A stretch of 7,858 nucleotides of DNA from Candidatus Melainabacteria bacterium (GCA_026389055.1 JAPLIO010000121.1:1-7858), one strand, 5' to 3'. Counted from the first letter of the stretch, positions 1-5,784 are shown. A program made the numbers and translations. The notes: a model not told the origin generated them from the sequence alone.

Positions 1-44
1 TTAATTTTGCGGGGGGTGTGGGGGGTGCCCAAATGGCACCCCCC
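1..44. repeat. G-rich intergenic repeat, copy 1 (left end cut by the window)
   Basis: Two GGGGGG runs (11-16 and 20-25) are separated by TGT. The second begins a perfect 10-bp inverted repeat, GGGGGGTGCC (20-29) with GGCACCCCCC (35-44), around the loop CAAAT. The same arrangement recurs at 4572-4616, in the same orientation and with matching flank (TTTTGC here, TTTGT there). The palindrome that precedes copy 2 would lie just left of position 1. Neither strand has a T-tract after the stem, so it is not an ordinary intrinsic terminator. It reads as a dispersed intergenic element of unknown function. Confidence 0.6.
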
Positions 45-72
45 ATGAAGCCCTAGCCCGCAGCCCGCAGCG

Positions 73-113
73 ATAACTTTCAGAATAAGTCAAGTTATTT
101 AAAACACTATACT
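73..113 (+). promoter_or_regulatory. Possible topA promoter with an inverted repeat over the -35 area
   Basis: TATACT at 108-113 matches the sigma-70 -10 consensus at five of six positions. No good -35 box lies 16-18 bp upstream. Instead a 7-bp inverted repeat, ATAACTT (73-79) and AAGTTAT (92-98), spans that area and could be an operator or simply chance. A start near 120 would give a leader of about 130 nt. The rest of 45-251 shows only a short tandem AGCCCGC (55-61 and 62-68) and no gene. This is a weak call. Confidence 0.22.
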
Positions 114-251
114 ATTCAGCTTCAAAAATCCCCCTCTTTCCCAGCCAAAAAATAATAGACTCTTGCTTTCACGGTGTGTTTTGCGTAGTTTTAAGCTTAT
201 TATTAAAACAAATCTACCGCATTGCCTTTGTGAAAGAATTTAATCCGCCTA

Positions 252-3107
252 ATGTCTCATCTCGTCATTGTAGAATCCCCCGCCAAGGCAACGACCATCA
301 ATAAATACCTTGGCAACCAATACCATGTAATTGCTAGCTATGGGCATATCAGAGACCTCCCCCCAAAAGATGGTAGTGTCAACCCAGACGATCGATTTTC
401 CATGTTGTGGGATTTATCTTCCCGTGCCAAAGGCGTGGTTGCAGAACTGGTTAAACTAGCCAAACAATCTGATAGCATCATCCTCGCAACCGACCCTGAC
501 CGCGAGGGAGAAGCCATTTCTTGGCACATTCAACAAGTATTACAAGAAAAAAAAGCCATTAAAGCAGGCGTGCCTGTTACCAGAGTGGTTTTCAATGAAA
601 TTACCAAAACCGCCGTGCAAACCGCCATGGCAAACCCAAGAACCGTTAGCCAACCACTGGTAGATGCCTATTTAGCCCGTCGGGCGTTGGATTATTTAGT
701 CGGGTTCAATCTTTCCCCAGTATTGTGGCGAAAATTACCGGGTAGTAAATCCGCAGGACGGGTGCAAAGCGTTTCGTTACGCTTAATTTGCGATCGTGAA
801 GATGAAATTGAACGCTTCAAAAGCGAAGAATACTGGAGCGTAGATGGGTTATTTCAACCCGAAAGTAAAACGAAAGTACCAACCGTTTTAGCCCAGCTAA
901 CCCAAGTGCAAGGCAAAAAACTAACCAAACTTAGCCTGAATAACCAAGCCAGCGTTCAAACTGTAGAAGCCCTTGTTGAAGCAGACAAGCAATTTTCTGT
1001 GGCAAATATTGACGCTAAAACCGTTCAACGCAACCCGTACCCCCCGTTTATTACCTCTACCTTACAGCAGGAAGCGGCTCGGAAATTAGGGTTTTCTGTT
1101 ACCCGCACCATGCAAACGGCTCAAAAATTGTACGAAGGCGTTTCGCTTAGCGGAGAAGTAACGGGTTTAATTACCTATATGCGTACCGATGGGATGAATT
1201 TATCCGTTGATGCTGTGGCTAGCATTCGACAACAAGTGCTTAGTTTGTACGGGCAGGCTTATTTACCAGCAGCCCCAAGGCTTTACAAAACGAAAGCCAA
1301 AAATGCTCAAGAAGCCCACGAAGCCATTCGGCCGACAGATGTGGCTCGTTCCCCCAAGGCGATGAAAGCTTACCTTAACGACGACCAGTTTCGGTTGTAT
1401 GAACTGATTTGGAAACGCACGATGGCGTGCCAAATGGCGAATGTGGTGTTAGATCAAACAGGCGTGGATATTGTTAATCCCTCTAAAACCGTGCAGTTTC
1501 GGGCGACAGGGTCTGTGATTAAGTTTGATGGCTTTTATCGGGCTTACAGGGAACAACAAGAATCGTTTTCAGAAGCAGAAACGCCCGAAACCGATGGGGC
1601 GAAAGACGATGAAGACCGTGAATTGCCCGTTTTAACCGTTGGGCAAGTTATGCACCTAAACAAGCTAAAAACCGAACAACACTTTACCAAACCGCCTGCC
1701 CGCTATTCGGAAGCTTCGTTGGTGAAGCGGATGGAAGAATTGGGCATTGGTCGCCCTTCAACTTATGCTAGCATTATCAAAATTTTGCAAGAACGCCAGT
1801 ATGTGCGGATGGAAGCTCGGCGGTTTTTCCCTGAAGATAGGGGTCGGTTGGTAACCACATTTTTGAAGCAGTTTTTCGCCCAGTATGTGGAATATGATTT
1901 TACCGCCAACCTTGAAGAACAGTTGGATGATATTACCAACAGTTCGCTTTCTTACTTGCAAGTGTTACAGCAGTTTTGGGAACCATTTATTCAAACCGTC
2001 AAAGCCACGCAATCACTCACGCTAACAGATGTACTCAATGCCCTAGATGAAACGCTGGAAGAGCATTTCTTTCCTTCTGAAGTAGATGCCACTACGGGCG
2101 AAGCGATTTCTGCCGAAGTTCGGCGGGCTTGCCCCACCTGTAAAACGGGCAGGTTAGGCTTAAAACTAGGGAAATTTGGGGCGTTTATTGGGTGTTCCAA
2201 CTATCCAACATGTAAGCATACCAAGCAATTAGCCTTAGATGATGCTACTAAAGCGGCAGCCGAAGGCGGAGAATCGCTTGGGTTTTTAGATGCTGGCCCT
2301 CTCGTTTTAGGGGAAGATGAAGCCACTGGCAAAGCCGTTACGCTACAAAAAGGCCCTTATGGGGTGTATGTTCAGCTAGGTGAAGCCGAAGAAGTGCCTC
2401 CTGCTGAAGGCAGCCGAGCGAAAAAACCGAAAGTTGTTAAACCCAAACGAGCCAGCTTACCAGCAGGCGTTCAACCGAGTGGTGTAACCTTGCCTATTGC
2501 GTTGAAATTATTGGCGTTACCCAGAGAAGTAGGCACCACCCCTGCAGGTGAAAAAATTCAAGCCAATAACGGACGGTTCGGGCCTTACATTCAAATTGGG
2601 GCAACCTTTATTTCGATTAAAGCCCCTGATGATGTGTTCACGATTTCAGAAGAGCGTGCGACAGACCTGTATGAAACCAGCGGTAAAAAAGCGGTTTCGT
2701 TAGGGGTGTATGGCAAAGCGGAAGTGTACGTTAAAAAAGGACGGTTTGGTCATTTCTTAGCCTACAAAAAAGATAAATTCCCCATTCCTAAAGCTACGGA
2801 TATTGCCACGTTTACTTTGGAACAGGCGGTTGCCTTGCTAGAAGTGAAACTAGCTAAACCAACGGCTGGGGCAACCAAAAAGAAGACGACTACCGCCACC
2901 GCGAAACAATCAACGGGAACGGATACGGTTAAAAAAGCTCTTTCTGCTACCAAAGTGGTGAAGGGAAAATCTACCCGAACGGCGAGTAAGGCTTCTACGG
3001 TTCGGGGGAAAGCGTCTACTGCTAAAACAACGGCTACTACTACTCGGAAGAAGCCATCGGCTACCTCATCGGCAGCGGCTAGTTTCCACGCCGCCACAGG
3101 GTTTTAG
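252..3107 (+). CDS. topA: DNA topoisomerase I (type IA, omega protein)
   Basis: This enzyme relaxes negative supercoils by cutting one strand through a 5'-phosphotyrosine link, passing the other strand and resealing. The 951 residues show the full family layout. The TOPRIM domain (about 3-115) has E9 in VIVESPAKA and D81, D83 and E85 in DPDREGEAISWH. The catalytic motif ITYMRTDGMNLS carries Y309 as nucleophile and R311. One four-cysteine zinc finger follows (C627, C630, C648, C654), then three C-terminal topoisomerase repeats near 686-711, 756-794 and 817-846. The last 81 residues are a low-complexity K/T/A/S tail with 17 basic residues and one acidic, probably a DNA-binding tail. An acidic insert lies near 437-457. 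The ATG gives the family's usual N terminus, but no good Shine-Dalgarno sequence precedes it. Domain order resembles alphaproteobacterial TopA. Those genomes often place dprA before and rnr after topA, and neither is seen here. Confidence 0.98.
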   Translation: MSHLVIVESPAKATTINKYLGNQYHVIASYGHIRDLPPKDGSVNPDDRFSMLWDLSSRAKGVVAELVKLAKQSDSIILATDPDREGEAISWHIQQVLQEKKAIKAGVPVTRVVFNEITKTAVQTAMANPRTVSQPLVDAYLARRALDYLVGFNLSPVLWRKLPGSKSAGRVQSVSLRLICDREDEIERFKSEEYWSVDGLFQPESKTKVPTVLAQLTQVQGKKLTKLSLNNQASVQTVEALVEADKQFSVANIDAKTVQRNPYPPFITSTLQQEAARKLGFSVTRTMQTAQKLYEGVSLSGEVTGLITYMRTDGMNLSVDAVASIRQQVLSLYGQAYLPAAPRLYKTKAKNAQEAHEAIRPTDVARSPKAMKAYLNDDQFRLYELIWKRTMACQMANVVLDQTGVDIVNPSKTVQFRATGSVIKFDGFYRAYREQQESFSEAETPETDGAKDDEDRELPVLTVGQVMHLNKLKTEQHFTKPPARYSEASLVKRMEELGIGRPSTYASIIKILQERQYVRMEARRFFPEDRGRLVTTFLKQFFAQYVEYDFTANLEEQLDDITNSSLSYLQVLQQFWEPFIQTVKATQSLTLTDVLNALDETLEEHFFPSEVDATTGEAISAEVRRACPTCKTGRLGLKLGKFGAFIGCSNYPTCKHTKQLALDDATKAAAEGGESLGFLDAGPLVLGEDEATGKAVTLQKGPYGVYVQLGEAEEVPPAEGSRAKKPKVVKPKRASLPAGVQPSGVTLPIALKLLALPREVGTTPAGEKIQANNGRFGPYIQIGATFISIKAPDDVFTISEERATDLYETSGKKAVSLGVYGKAEVYVKKGRFGHFLAYKKDKFPIPKATDIATFTLEQAVALLEVKLAKPTAGATKKKTTTATAKQSTGTDTVKKALSATKVVKGKSTRTASKASTVRGKASTAKTTATTTRKKPSATSSAAASFHAATGF

Positions 3108-3135
3108 ATTTAGAGTGTTTTAAATAATTTGTTTC

Positions 3136-3251
3136 GTAGGGGCGTGATTTATTAGCCCTGGCGGTCTATGCGTTGCATCAGTCCGTCCCTCAATCTCCAA
3201 ACGGATGCGTTGCCCTGCATAGACCGTAGGGCTAGTAAATCGCACCCCTAC
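3136..3251. repeat. REP-doublet-like inverted element (REPIN/MITE-like) between convergent genes
   Basis: The element starts GTAGGGG (3136-3142) and ends CCCCTAC (3245-3251). Its arms match over about 35 bp, including GATTTA, TAGCCCT and CGGTCTATGC on the left and their complements on the right. Further in, TCCGT (3182-3186) pairs with ACGGA (3201-3205), and a 9-base direct repeat ATGCGTTGC sits at 3168-3176 and 3205-3213. Each end can also fold alone; on the minus strand GTAGGG pairs with CCCTAC (3226-3231). A GTAG foot beside a hairpin is typical of REP sequences mobilised by RAYT transposases, and a facing pair is a REPIN. No transposase is present. It lies between the stops of topA and the 346-residue gene, so it may also end transcription in both directions. 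Confidence 0.7.
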
Positions 3252-3260
3252 AAGAACACG

Positions 3261-4301
3261 CTATCGATTGATATCAATGGGTTTTGGTTTGGGTTTTAGG
3301 GCGTGGTAAAGCCCAATGCCTGCAGCAGCAACGGCTACGCCAATGGCTGCCCCACCGCCTATAAACTTCCCCATGCCTTCTTTGGGGACGAGCTTCCACC
3401 AATCTTCCTTGTTTTTAACTGCTGCTTTGGCAACATCATCCCAAGAAGAATACTTTAACGGCTCTGTTAATCCTACAATATAATTAGGCATTTTAGCATT
3501 TTCTGTTATTTTATAGCCCTCTTTTTCTAATGCTTGTTTCACTTCATCCCAACTGCCATGCTCATTAGTTACTTTTACCCATAACTTCGCCATATCATCT
3601 AACCAACCCTCTTTCGTTACACTCGGTGGGGTAAGTCCTATATTCGCTCCTGGTTTTGAAAGGTTATCCGTTTTGATATGATTCATTTTCCCTGCGTAAC
3701 CCATTTTTGCTTCTTTATCAATGTATAAAGTCTGTTCTTTATACTTTGCACTGGATCTGTTTTCTGGTATCAATGCCCCTTGGAATACTTTTTTATAACT
3801 ATTCTCAGCATTTTCAAGTAAATTGTACCCGAGAATATCAGAGCCTTGATGTCTAGTCCAAGAAGTACCTTTGATATTATCTCCTAAGTCTACACCTTCA
3901 GGTAACAGTGCGTTAAAATGTACATGTGGAGACCCTAAATCATGAGTAATTCTAAGGTTTTTATCAACCTCTAATCGAAATTTAGTATCACCAGCTTGAT
4001 GCAATTTTTCCCATCTATCAAGCAAAGAAACATCTGAAAAAGCTAGGCTTGTTTTATAACCAGCACCCAATGCACCCCCAACTAGCCCTGTACCGCCTGC
4101 TATAGCGGTATAGCCAAGCCAATTAGTCCCTTCGGGGGGGGGCAATTGACGATGCCTTGGTTGAGAGGAAGCGACAGTAGCCTCATCTCCAGCATCGTTG
4201 GTCGTTTCAGGGTTGCTGGTTTTTCTTGGCGGTTGCATCATCGGCTGAAACGCACCACTTTGAGGCGGATAATTGAATGAATTAGCAGAATGAATACTCA
4301 T
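3261..4301 (-). CDS. Unrecognised protein with two glycine-rich hydrophobic segments and an early poly-C tract
   Basis: I do not recognise this 346-residue protein. Residues 1-58 are rich in Pro, Ser, Gln and Asn and look disordered. Residues 62-82 form a glycine-rich hydrophobic stretch (AIAGGTGLVGGALGAG). A polar central region (about 90-305) contains PHVHF (125-129) and two short similar helices, SWDEVKQALEK (250-260) and SWDDVAKAAVK (286-296). Residues 311-334 form a second glycine/alanine-rich hydrophobic segment of glycine-zipper type, followed by a basic KPKPKP tail. There is no signal peptide. Two membrane passes with the central part on one side would fit, but this is inference. AAGGG lies about 9 nt before the ATG, a modest ribosome site. 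Codons 54-56 are a run of nine C, a possible slippage site. The gene converges with topA. Confidence 0.85.
   Translation of the reverse strand: MSIHSANSFNYPPQSGAFQPMMQPPRKTSNPETTNDAGDEATVASSQPRHRQLPPPEGTNWLGYTAIAGGTGLVGGALGAGYKTSLAFSDVSLLDRWEKLHQAGDTKFRLEVDKNLRITHDLGSPHVHFNALLPEGVDLGDNIKGTSWTRHQGSDILGYNLLENAENSYKKVFQGALIPENRSSAKYKEQTLYIDKEAKMGYAGKMNHIKTDNLSKPGANIGLTPPSVTKEGWLDDMAKLWVKVTNEHGSWDEVKQALEKEGYKITENAKMPNYIVGLTEPLKYSSWDDVAKAAVKNKEDWWKLVPKEGMGKFIGGGAAIGVAVAAAGIGLYHALKPKPKPIDINR
4134..4142 (-). repeat. Homopolymer tract G9 (C9 in the coding strand) inside the 346-residue gene
   Basis: Nine consecutive G on the plus strand encode Pro54-Pro56 of the minus-strand gene. Tracts of this length are known slippage sites in phase-variable genes of several bacteria. 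Gain or loss of one base here would change the frame for about 84% of the protein. The tract is in frame in this sequence, so this copy is in the ON state. Confidence 0.8.
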
Positions 4302-4339
4302 GTTTAGTAGCCCTTAACCTTTAGCGTAAATTTTTATCA

Positions 4340-4393
4340 ACAATAACACACACTAGCATAAAACCCAATTGGTAATAATTTGTGCTATAGCAC
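4340..4393 (-). promoter_or_regulatory. Possible promoter and palindrome upstream of the 346-residue gene
   Basis: On the minus strand TTGGGT (4368-4363) and TATTGT (4345-4340) are separated by 17 bp, seven of twelve consensus matches in all. They lie 39 bp upstream of the start codon. Just upstream of the -35 is a perfect 12-bp palindrome GTGCTATAGCAC (4382-4393), a possible operator. A palindrome of this size is expected once or twice by chance in a window this long, so support is weak. Confidence 0.25.
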
Positions 4394-4434
4394 TACCGTT
4401 ATACCCATTAAAAGTTTAATCAAACCACCCAATA

Positions 4435-4476
4435 GGAACGACCATCGCATTTGCCCTGCAGCTGCCGATGCGTTCC
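4435..4476. repeat. Imperfect hairpin in the intergenic region
   Basis: GGAACG (4435-4440) and CATCG (4443-4447) pair with CGATGCGTTCC (4466-4476), giving an 11-bp stem with a 2-nt bulge (AC) and an 18-nt loop. It lies about 80 bp left of the G-rich repeat at 4556 and may belong to the same composite element. It is not followed by a T-tract on either strand. Open frames through this area on both strands follow the repeats and have no ribosome sites worth naming. Confidence 0.4.
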
Positions 4477-4555
4477 GTCCACCGAAGGGGCAAAAAGAAC
4501 ATCTCCCCGTCCATACTCGCGTAGCGTGGTATAGGGGAGTGGCTTTTTGGGGGAT

Positions 4556-4616
4556 TTTAGGGGGTACCCCCTAAATTTGTGGGGGGTGTCGGGGGGTGCC
4601 CAAACAGGCACCCTCT
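4556..4616. repeat. G-rich intergenic repeat, copy 2, with a perfect 20-bp palindrome
   Basis: A perfect palindrome TTTAGGGGGTACCCCCTAAA fills 4556-4575. Next come GGGGGG (4581-4586), TGTC and GGGGGG (4591-4596), then the stem GGGTGCC (4594-4600) with GGCACCC (4607-4613) around CAAACA. Three more pairs outside this (4591-4593 with 4614-4616) hold only as G-C and G-U in plus-strand RNA, where copy 1 has plain G-C pairs. With the GGGGG at 4549-4553 there are four G-runs of five or six within about 50 bases on one strand, so a G-quadruplex is conceivable. The relation to positions 1-44 is clear; the function is unknown. Confidence 0.65.
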
Positions 4617-4721
4617 GACAAACCAACCAGCGAAAGACTGAAACAACCATCAATGAAAGAACATGCTATTTAATCGGTCAAATGGGATAAAACGTTAAAT
4701 TTTGGTTATTACCCCTTGCGA

Positions 4722-4749
4722 TTTTCAGGAAAGTTTGCCAAAATATAAA
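4722..4749 (+). promoter_or_regulatory. Possible promoter of an antisense RNA
   Basis: TTTTCA (4722-4727) and TATAAA (4744-4749) are separated by 16 bp, with nine of twelve consensus matches. Transcription would start near 4756 and run through the complement of the small peptide gene to the terminator at 4904-4930. The -10 box overlaps the T-tract of the oppositely directed terminator, so part of its A/T content is explained by that role. Confidence 0.35.
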
Positions 4750-4786
4750 AGAAGCCACTCGTGCGCGAACACGAATGACCTCTTCT
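4740..4786 (-). terminator. Intrinsic terminator of the small peptide gene
   Basis: Read as minus-strand RNA, 4786-4770 pairs with 4763-4747 in an unbroken 17-bp stem (four G-U pairs) around the loop UUCGCG (4769-4764). The tail runs UUUUAUAUUUU (4750-4740). On the plus strand the four G-U positions become A/C mismatches, so the hairpin is built for minus-strand RNA. It starts 6 nt after the stop codon of the peptide gene at 4793-4867. Confidence 0.75.
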
Positions 4787-4792
4787 TCTTAA

Positions 4793-4867
4793 TTATCCTA
4801 TTAGGAAATTAAGTAGCTCAAGAATGACTAACGCCATTCTTAGTATCAAAATGATAATTTGCATCAT
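4793..4867 (-). CDS. 24-residue hydrophobic peptide, candidate type I toxin
   Basis: The ORF starts with two ATG codons (4867-4865, 4864-4862) and ends with TAA at 4793. AGGAGT (4880-4875) lies 7 nt upstream, the best ribosome site in the window. The peptide begins MMQIIILIL. Nineteen of 24 residues are I, L, V, M, A or F, with one Arg (10) and one Glu (17), so it would span a membrane once. A strong minus-strand terminator follows its stop by 6 nt, and a plus-strand terminator sits opposite its leader. Small membrane peptides with antisense control are the mark of type I toxins (Ibs, Fst, TxpA, Ldr). Sequence likeness to any one family is only compositional. It could instead be a harmless small membrane protein or an Ile/Leu-rich leader peptide, but no branched-chain amino acid gene follows. 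The frame extends upstream to a TTG at 4981, which lacks a ribosome site and would read through the leader hairpin. Confidence 0.6.
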   Translation of the reverse strand: MMQIIILILRMALVILELLNFLIG

Positions 4868-4899
4868 ATTGAATACTCCTTTCTGATTGTGGTTTTGTA

Positions 4900-4966
4900 A
4901 ACGAGGGACTGTTGCTTCAGTCCCTTTTTTCACGTTTATAGGTAATGAAACCTGCAACGCCTCGTT
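4900..4966 (-). other. Leader of the small peptide mRNA with two mutually exclusive folds
   Basis: In minus-strand RNA, AACGAGG (4966-4960) and GUUGC (4958-4954) can pair with CCUCGUU (4906-4900) and GCAAC (4915-4911), a 7-bp plus 5-bp stem with a small internal loop. This uses bases also needed by the local hairpin AGGGACUG (4925-4918) with CAGUCCCU (4911-4904). The two folds cannot coexist. Type I toxin mRNAs often use alternative leader folds to delay translation, so the pairing is worth noting, though it was found by eye without energy calculation. Confidence 0.35.
4904..4930 (+). terminator. Intrinsic terminator on the plus strand, inside the peptide gene's leader
   Basis: AGGGACTG (4904-4911) and CAGTCCCT (4918-4925) form a perfect 8-bp stem with a 6-nt loop, TTGCTT, followed by six T (4925-4930). 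On the minus strand the stem is followed by CGTTTAC, so the T-tract supports the plus direction. It ends 215 bp before the next plus-strand gene, and with no plus-strand protein gene in the 4302-4903 stretch it most simply ends a small RNA. Confidence 0.75.
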
Positions 4967-5000
4967 CAACAAAATAGCCAATCAGAAATAAGCCAACTTC

Positions 5001-5029
5001 AATGTAACTGAAATCTTCAAAACAATCAA
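5001..5029 (-). promoter_or_regulatory. Possible promoter of the small peptide mRNA
   Basis: On the minus strand TTGATT (5029-5024) and TACATT (5006-5001) are separated by 17 bp, eight of twelve consensus matches. A start near 4994 gives a leader of about 127 nt and an mRNA of about 255 nt ending at the 4740-4786 terminator. Just upstream, CAGAGG (5039-5044) and CCTCTG (5075-5080) form a further loose inverted repeat. Confidence 0.35.
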
Positions 5030-5144
5030 ATAGAAAAGCAGAGGGTTCGCTTCCAAAATTAAGGCTTTGTTAAACCTCTGGGCGGATAGTCTCAATCTTT
5101 ATGTTTATGGTTTAATAGGGAAGTAGTTTTTTAACCTTTTTGAG

Positions 5145-5780
5145 ATGCTTCTTCTTATGAATACCGTCAACAATAATCTTGCTGCTTCAAGTTCAACCGC
5201 TTCCACCTCGTTCAAGAAAAAAACCAATGGGGTGGGTGGCTCACTTGGCTTTAAAAATGTGCTTATTTTATTCTTTTCCGCAATGGCAGTTTCCTTAGTG
5301 GTGTTAGTCATCTTTTTTGGGCTATTCTTCCAAAAAGTAGATTTTTCTCTCAACACCAAACCGCTAGAAAATGCACCTACTATTATAGACCCTGAAGCCC
5401 CTGTGCCAGATGAAACGGAAAACGCCCCATTATCAGAAAATCAGCTGAATAATGTGTTCAATGAAATTAACATTAACGTACCAACAGATGCCTACAAAAT
5501 GGGTAAACAACCTGTAGAACAACCCACAACACAGCCAACAGGCACCACAAAAAAAAGCAAATCAACGGATGCTTATATTGGGGTAGGTGCTTCTACCAAC
5601 ACCGTGCCAGCCGCAGAATCTGCGACAGATGTGCAAGTAGAAGAAGCCCCACCGTTACCTAAACAGGGTGGGTATAGTAAAACTGCTCCCGTTGCACAAA
5701 GCAGCGGAAGCAGTAAAACTGAGGAACCTTCTTCATCTGAGCCTGATTTAATGCCAATGGCACCCGCACCAGGTCAGTAA
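5145..5780 (+). CDS. Unrecognised single-pass membrane protein with a long disordered tail
   Basis: I do not recognise this 211-residue protein. A Ser/Thr/Asn-rich N terminus with KKK at 24-26 leads into one strong membrane segment (about 37-62, VLILFFSAMAVSLVVLVIFF). The following 150 residues are rich in Pro, Thr, Ser, Glu and Ala with no hydrophobic core, so they look disordered and, by the positive-inside rule, probably lie outside the cytoplasm. TDAY occurs twice (114-117, 141-144). No cysteine is present, so it is not a lipoprotein. The ATG at 5157 (MNTVNNN) is an alternative start; neither start has a convincing ribosome site. Codons 135-137 contain a run of eight A. The gene ends 4 bp from the convergent receptor gene with no terminator between them. 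Envelope anchoring or spacing is conceivable, but no function can be assigned. Confidence 0.82.
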   Translation: MLLLMNTVNNNLAASSSTASTSFKKKTNGVGGSLGFKNVLILFFSAMAVSLVVLVIFFGLFFQKVDFSLNTKPLENAPTIIDPEAPVPDETENAPLSENQLNNVFNEININVPTDAYKMGKQPVEQPTTQPTGTTKKSKSTDAYIGVGASTNTVPAAESATDVQVEEAPPLPKQGGYSKTAPVAQSSGSSKTEEPSSSEPDLMPMAPAPGQ

Positions 5781-5784
5781 ACAA

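Larger units (their letters stand above)
4756..4930 (+). ncRNA. Putative antisense RNA to the small hydrophobic peptide gene
   Basis: The 3' end is supported by a strong intrinsic terminator (4904-4930) that no plus-strand protein gene explains; the nearest upstream plus-strand gene, topA, ends 1.8 kb away behind a large inverted element. The 5' end rests on the weaker promoter at 4722-4749. The RNA would be about 175 nt and complementary to the whole peptide ORF, its Shine-Dalgarno site and part of its leader. Antisense RNAs of this kind repress type I toxins by duplex formation, as Sib RNAs do for Ibs peptides. A shorter RNA from TTGCAT (4859-4864) and TCTGAT (4882-4887) is an alternative. 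Existence is inferred, not shown. Confidence 0.4.

Noticed and set aside
20..44. Perfect 10-bp stem at the left edge, considered as a terminator of an upstream gene
   Set aside because: There is no T-tract on either side, and the same structure recurs at 4591-4616, which fits a repeat better.
547..554. A8 run in topA, considered as a slippage site
   Set aside because: TopA is normally essential and AAA/AAG lysine runs are common in AT-leaning genomes. The similar A8 at 5549-5556 was set aside for the same composition reason.
2762..3097. A 111-residue minus-strand frame opposite the end of topA
   Set aside because: It is the complement of the low-complexity K/T/A tail of TopA and has no features of its own.
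4380..4653. Open frames on both strands across the G-rich repeat (64 codons plus, 77 codons minus)
   Set aside because: They run through palindromes and homopolymer runs, lack ribosome sites, and their translations mirror the repeat rather than any protein family.
4868..4981. A 62-residue form of the small peptide gene starting at TTG (4981)
   Set aside because: The TTG has no ribosome site and the extension would read through the leader hairpins, whereas the ATG pair at 4867 has an ideal AGGAGT at 7 nt.
5039..5080. Inverted repeat CAGAGG/CCTCTG, considered as a terminator
   Set aside because: The stem is only 6 bp with a long loop and a mismatch, and only a broken T-rich tail follows on the minus strand, so it is not listed as a terminator.
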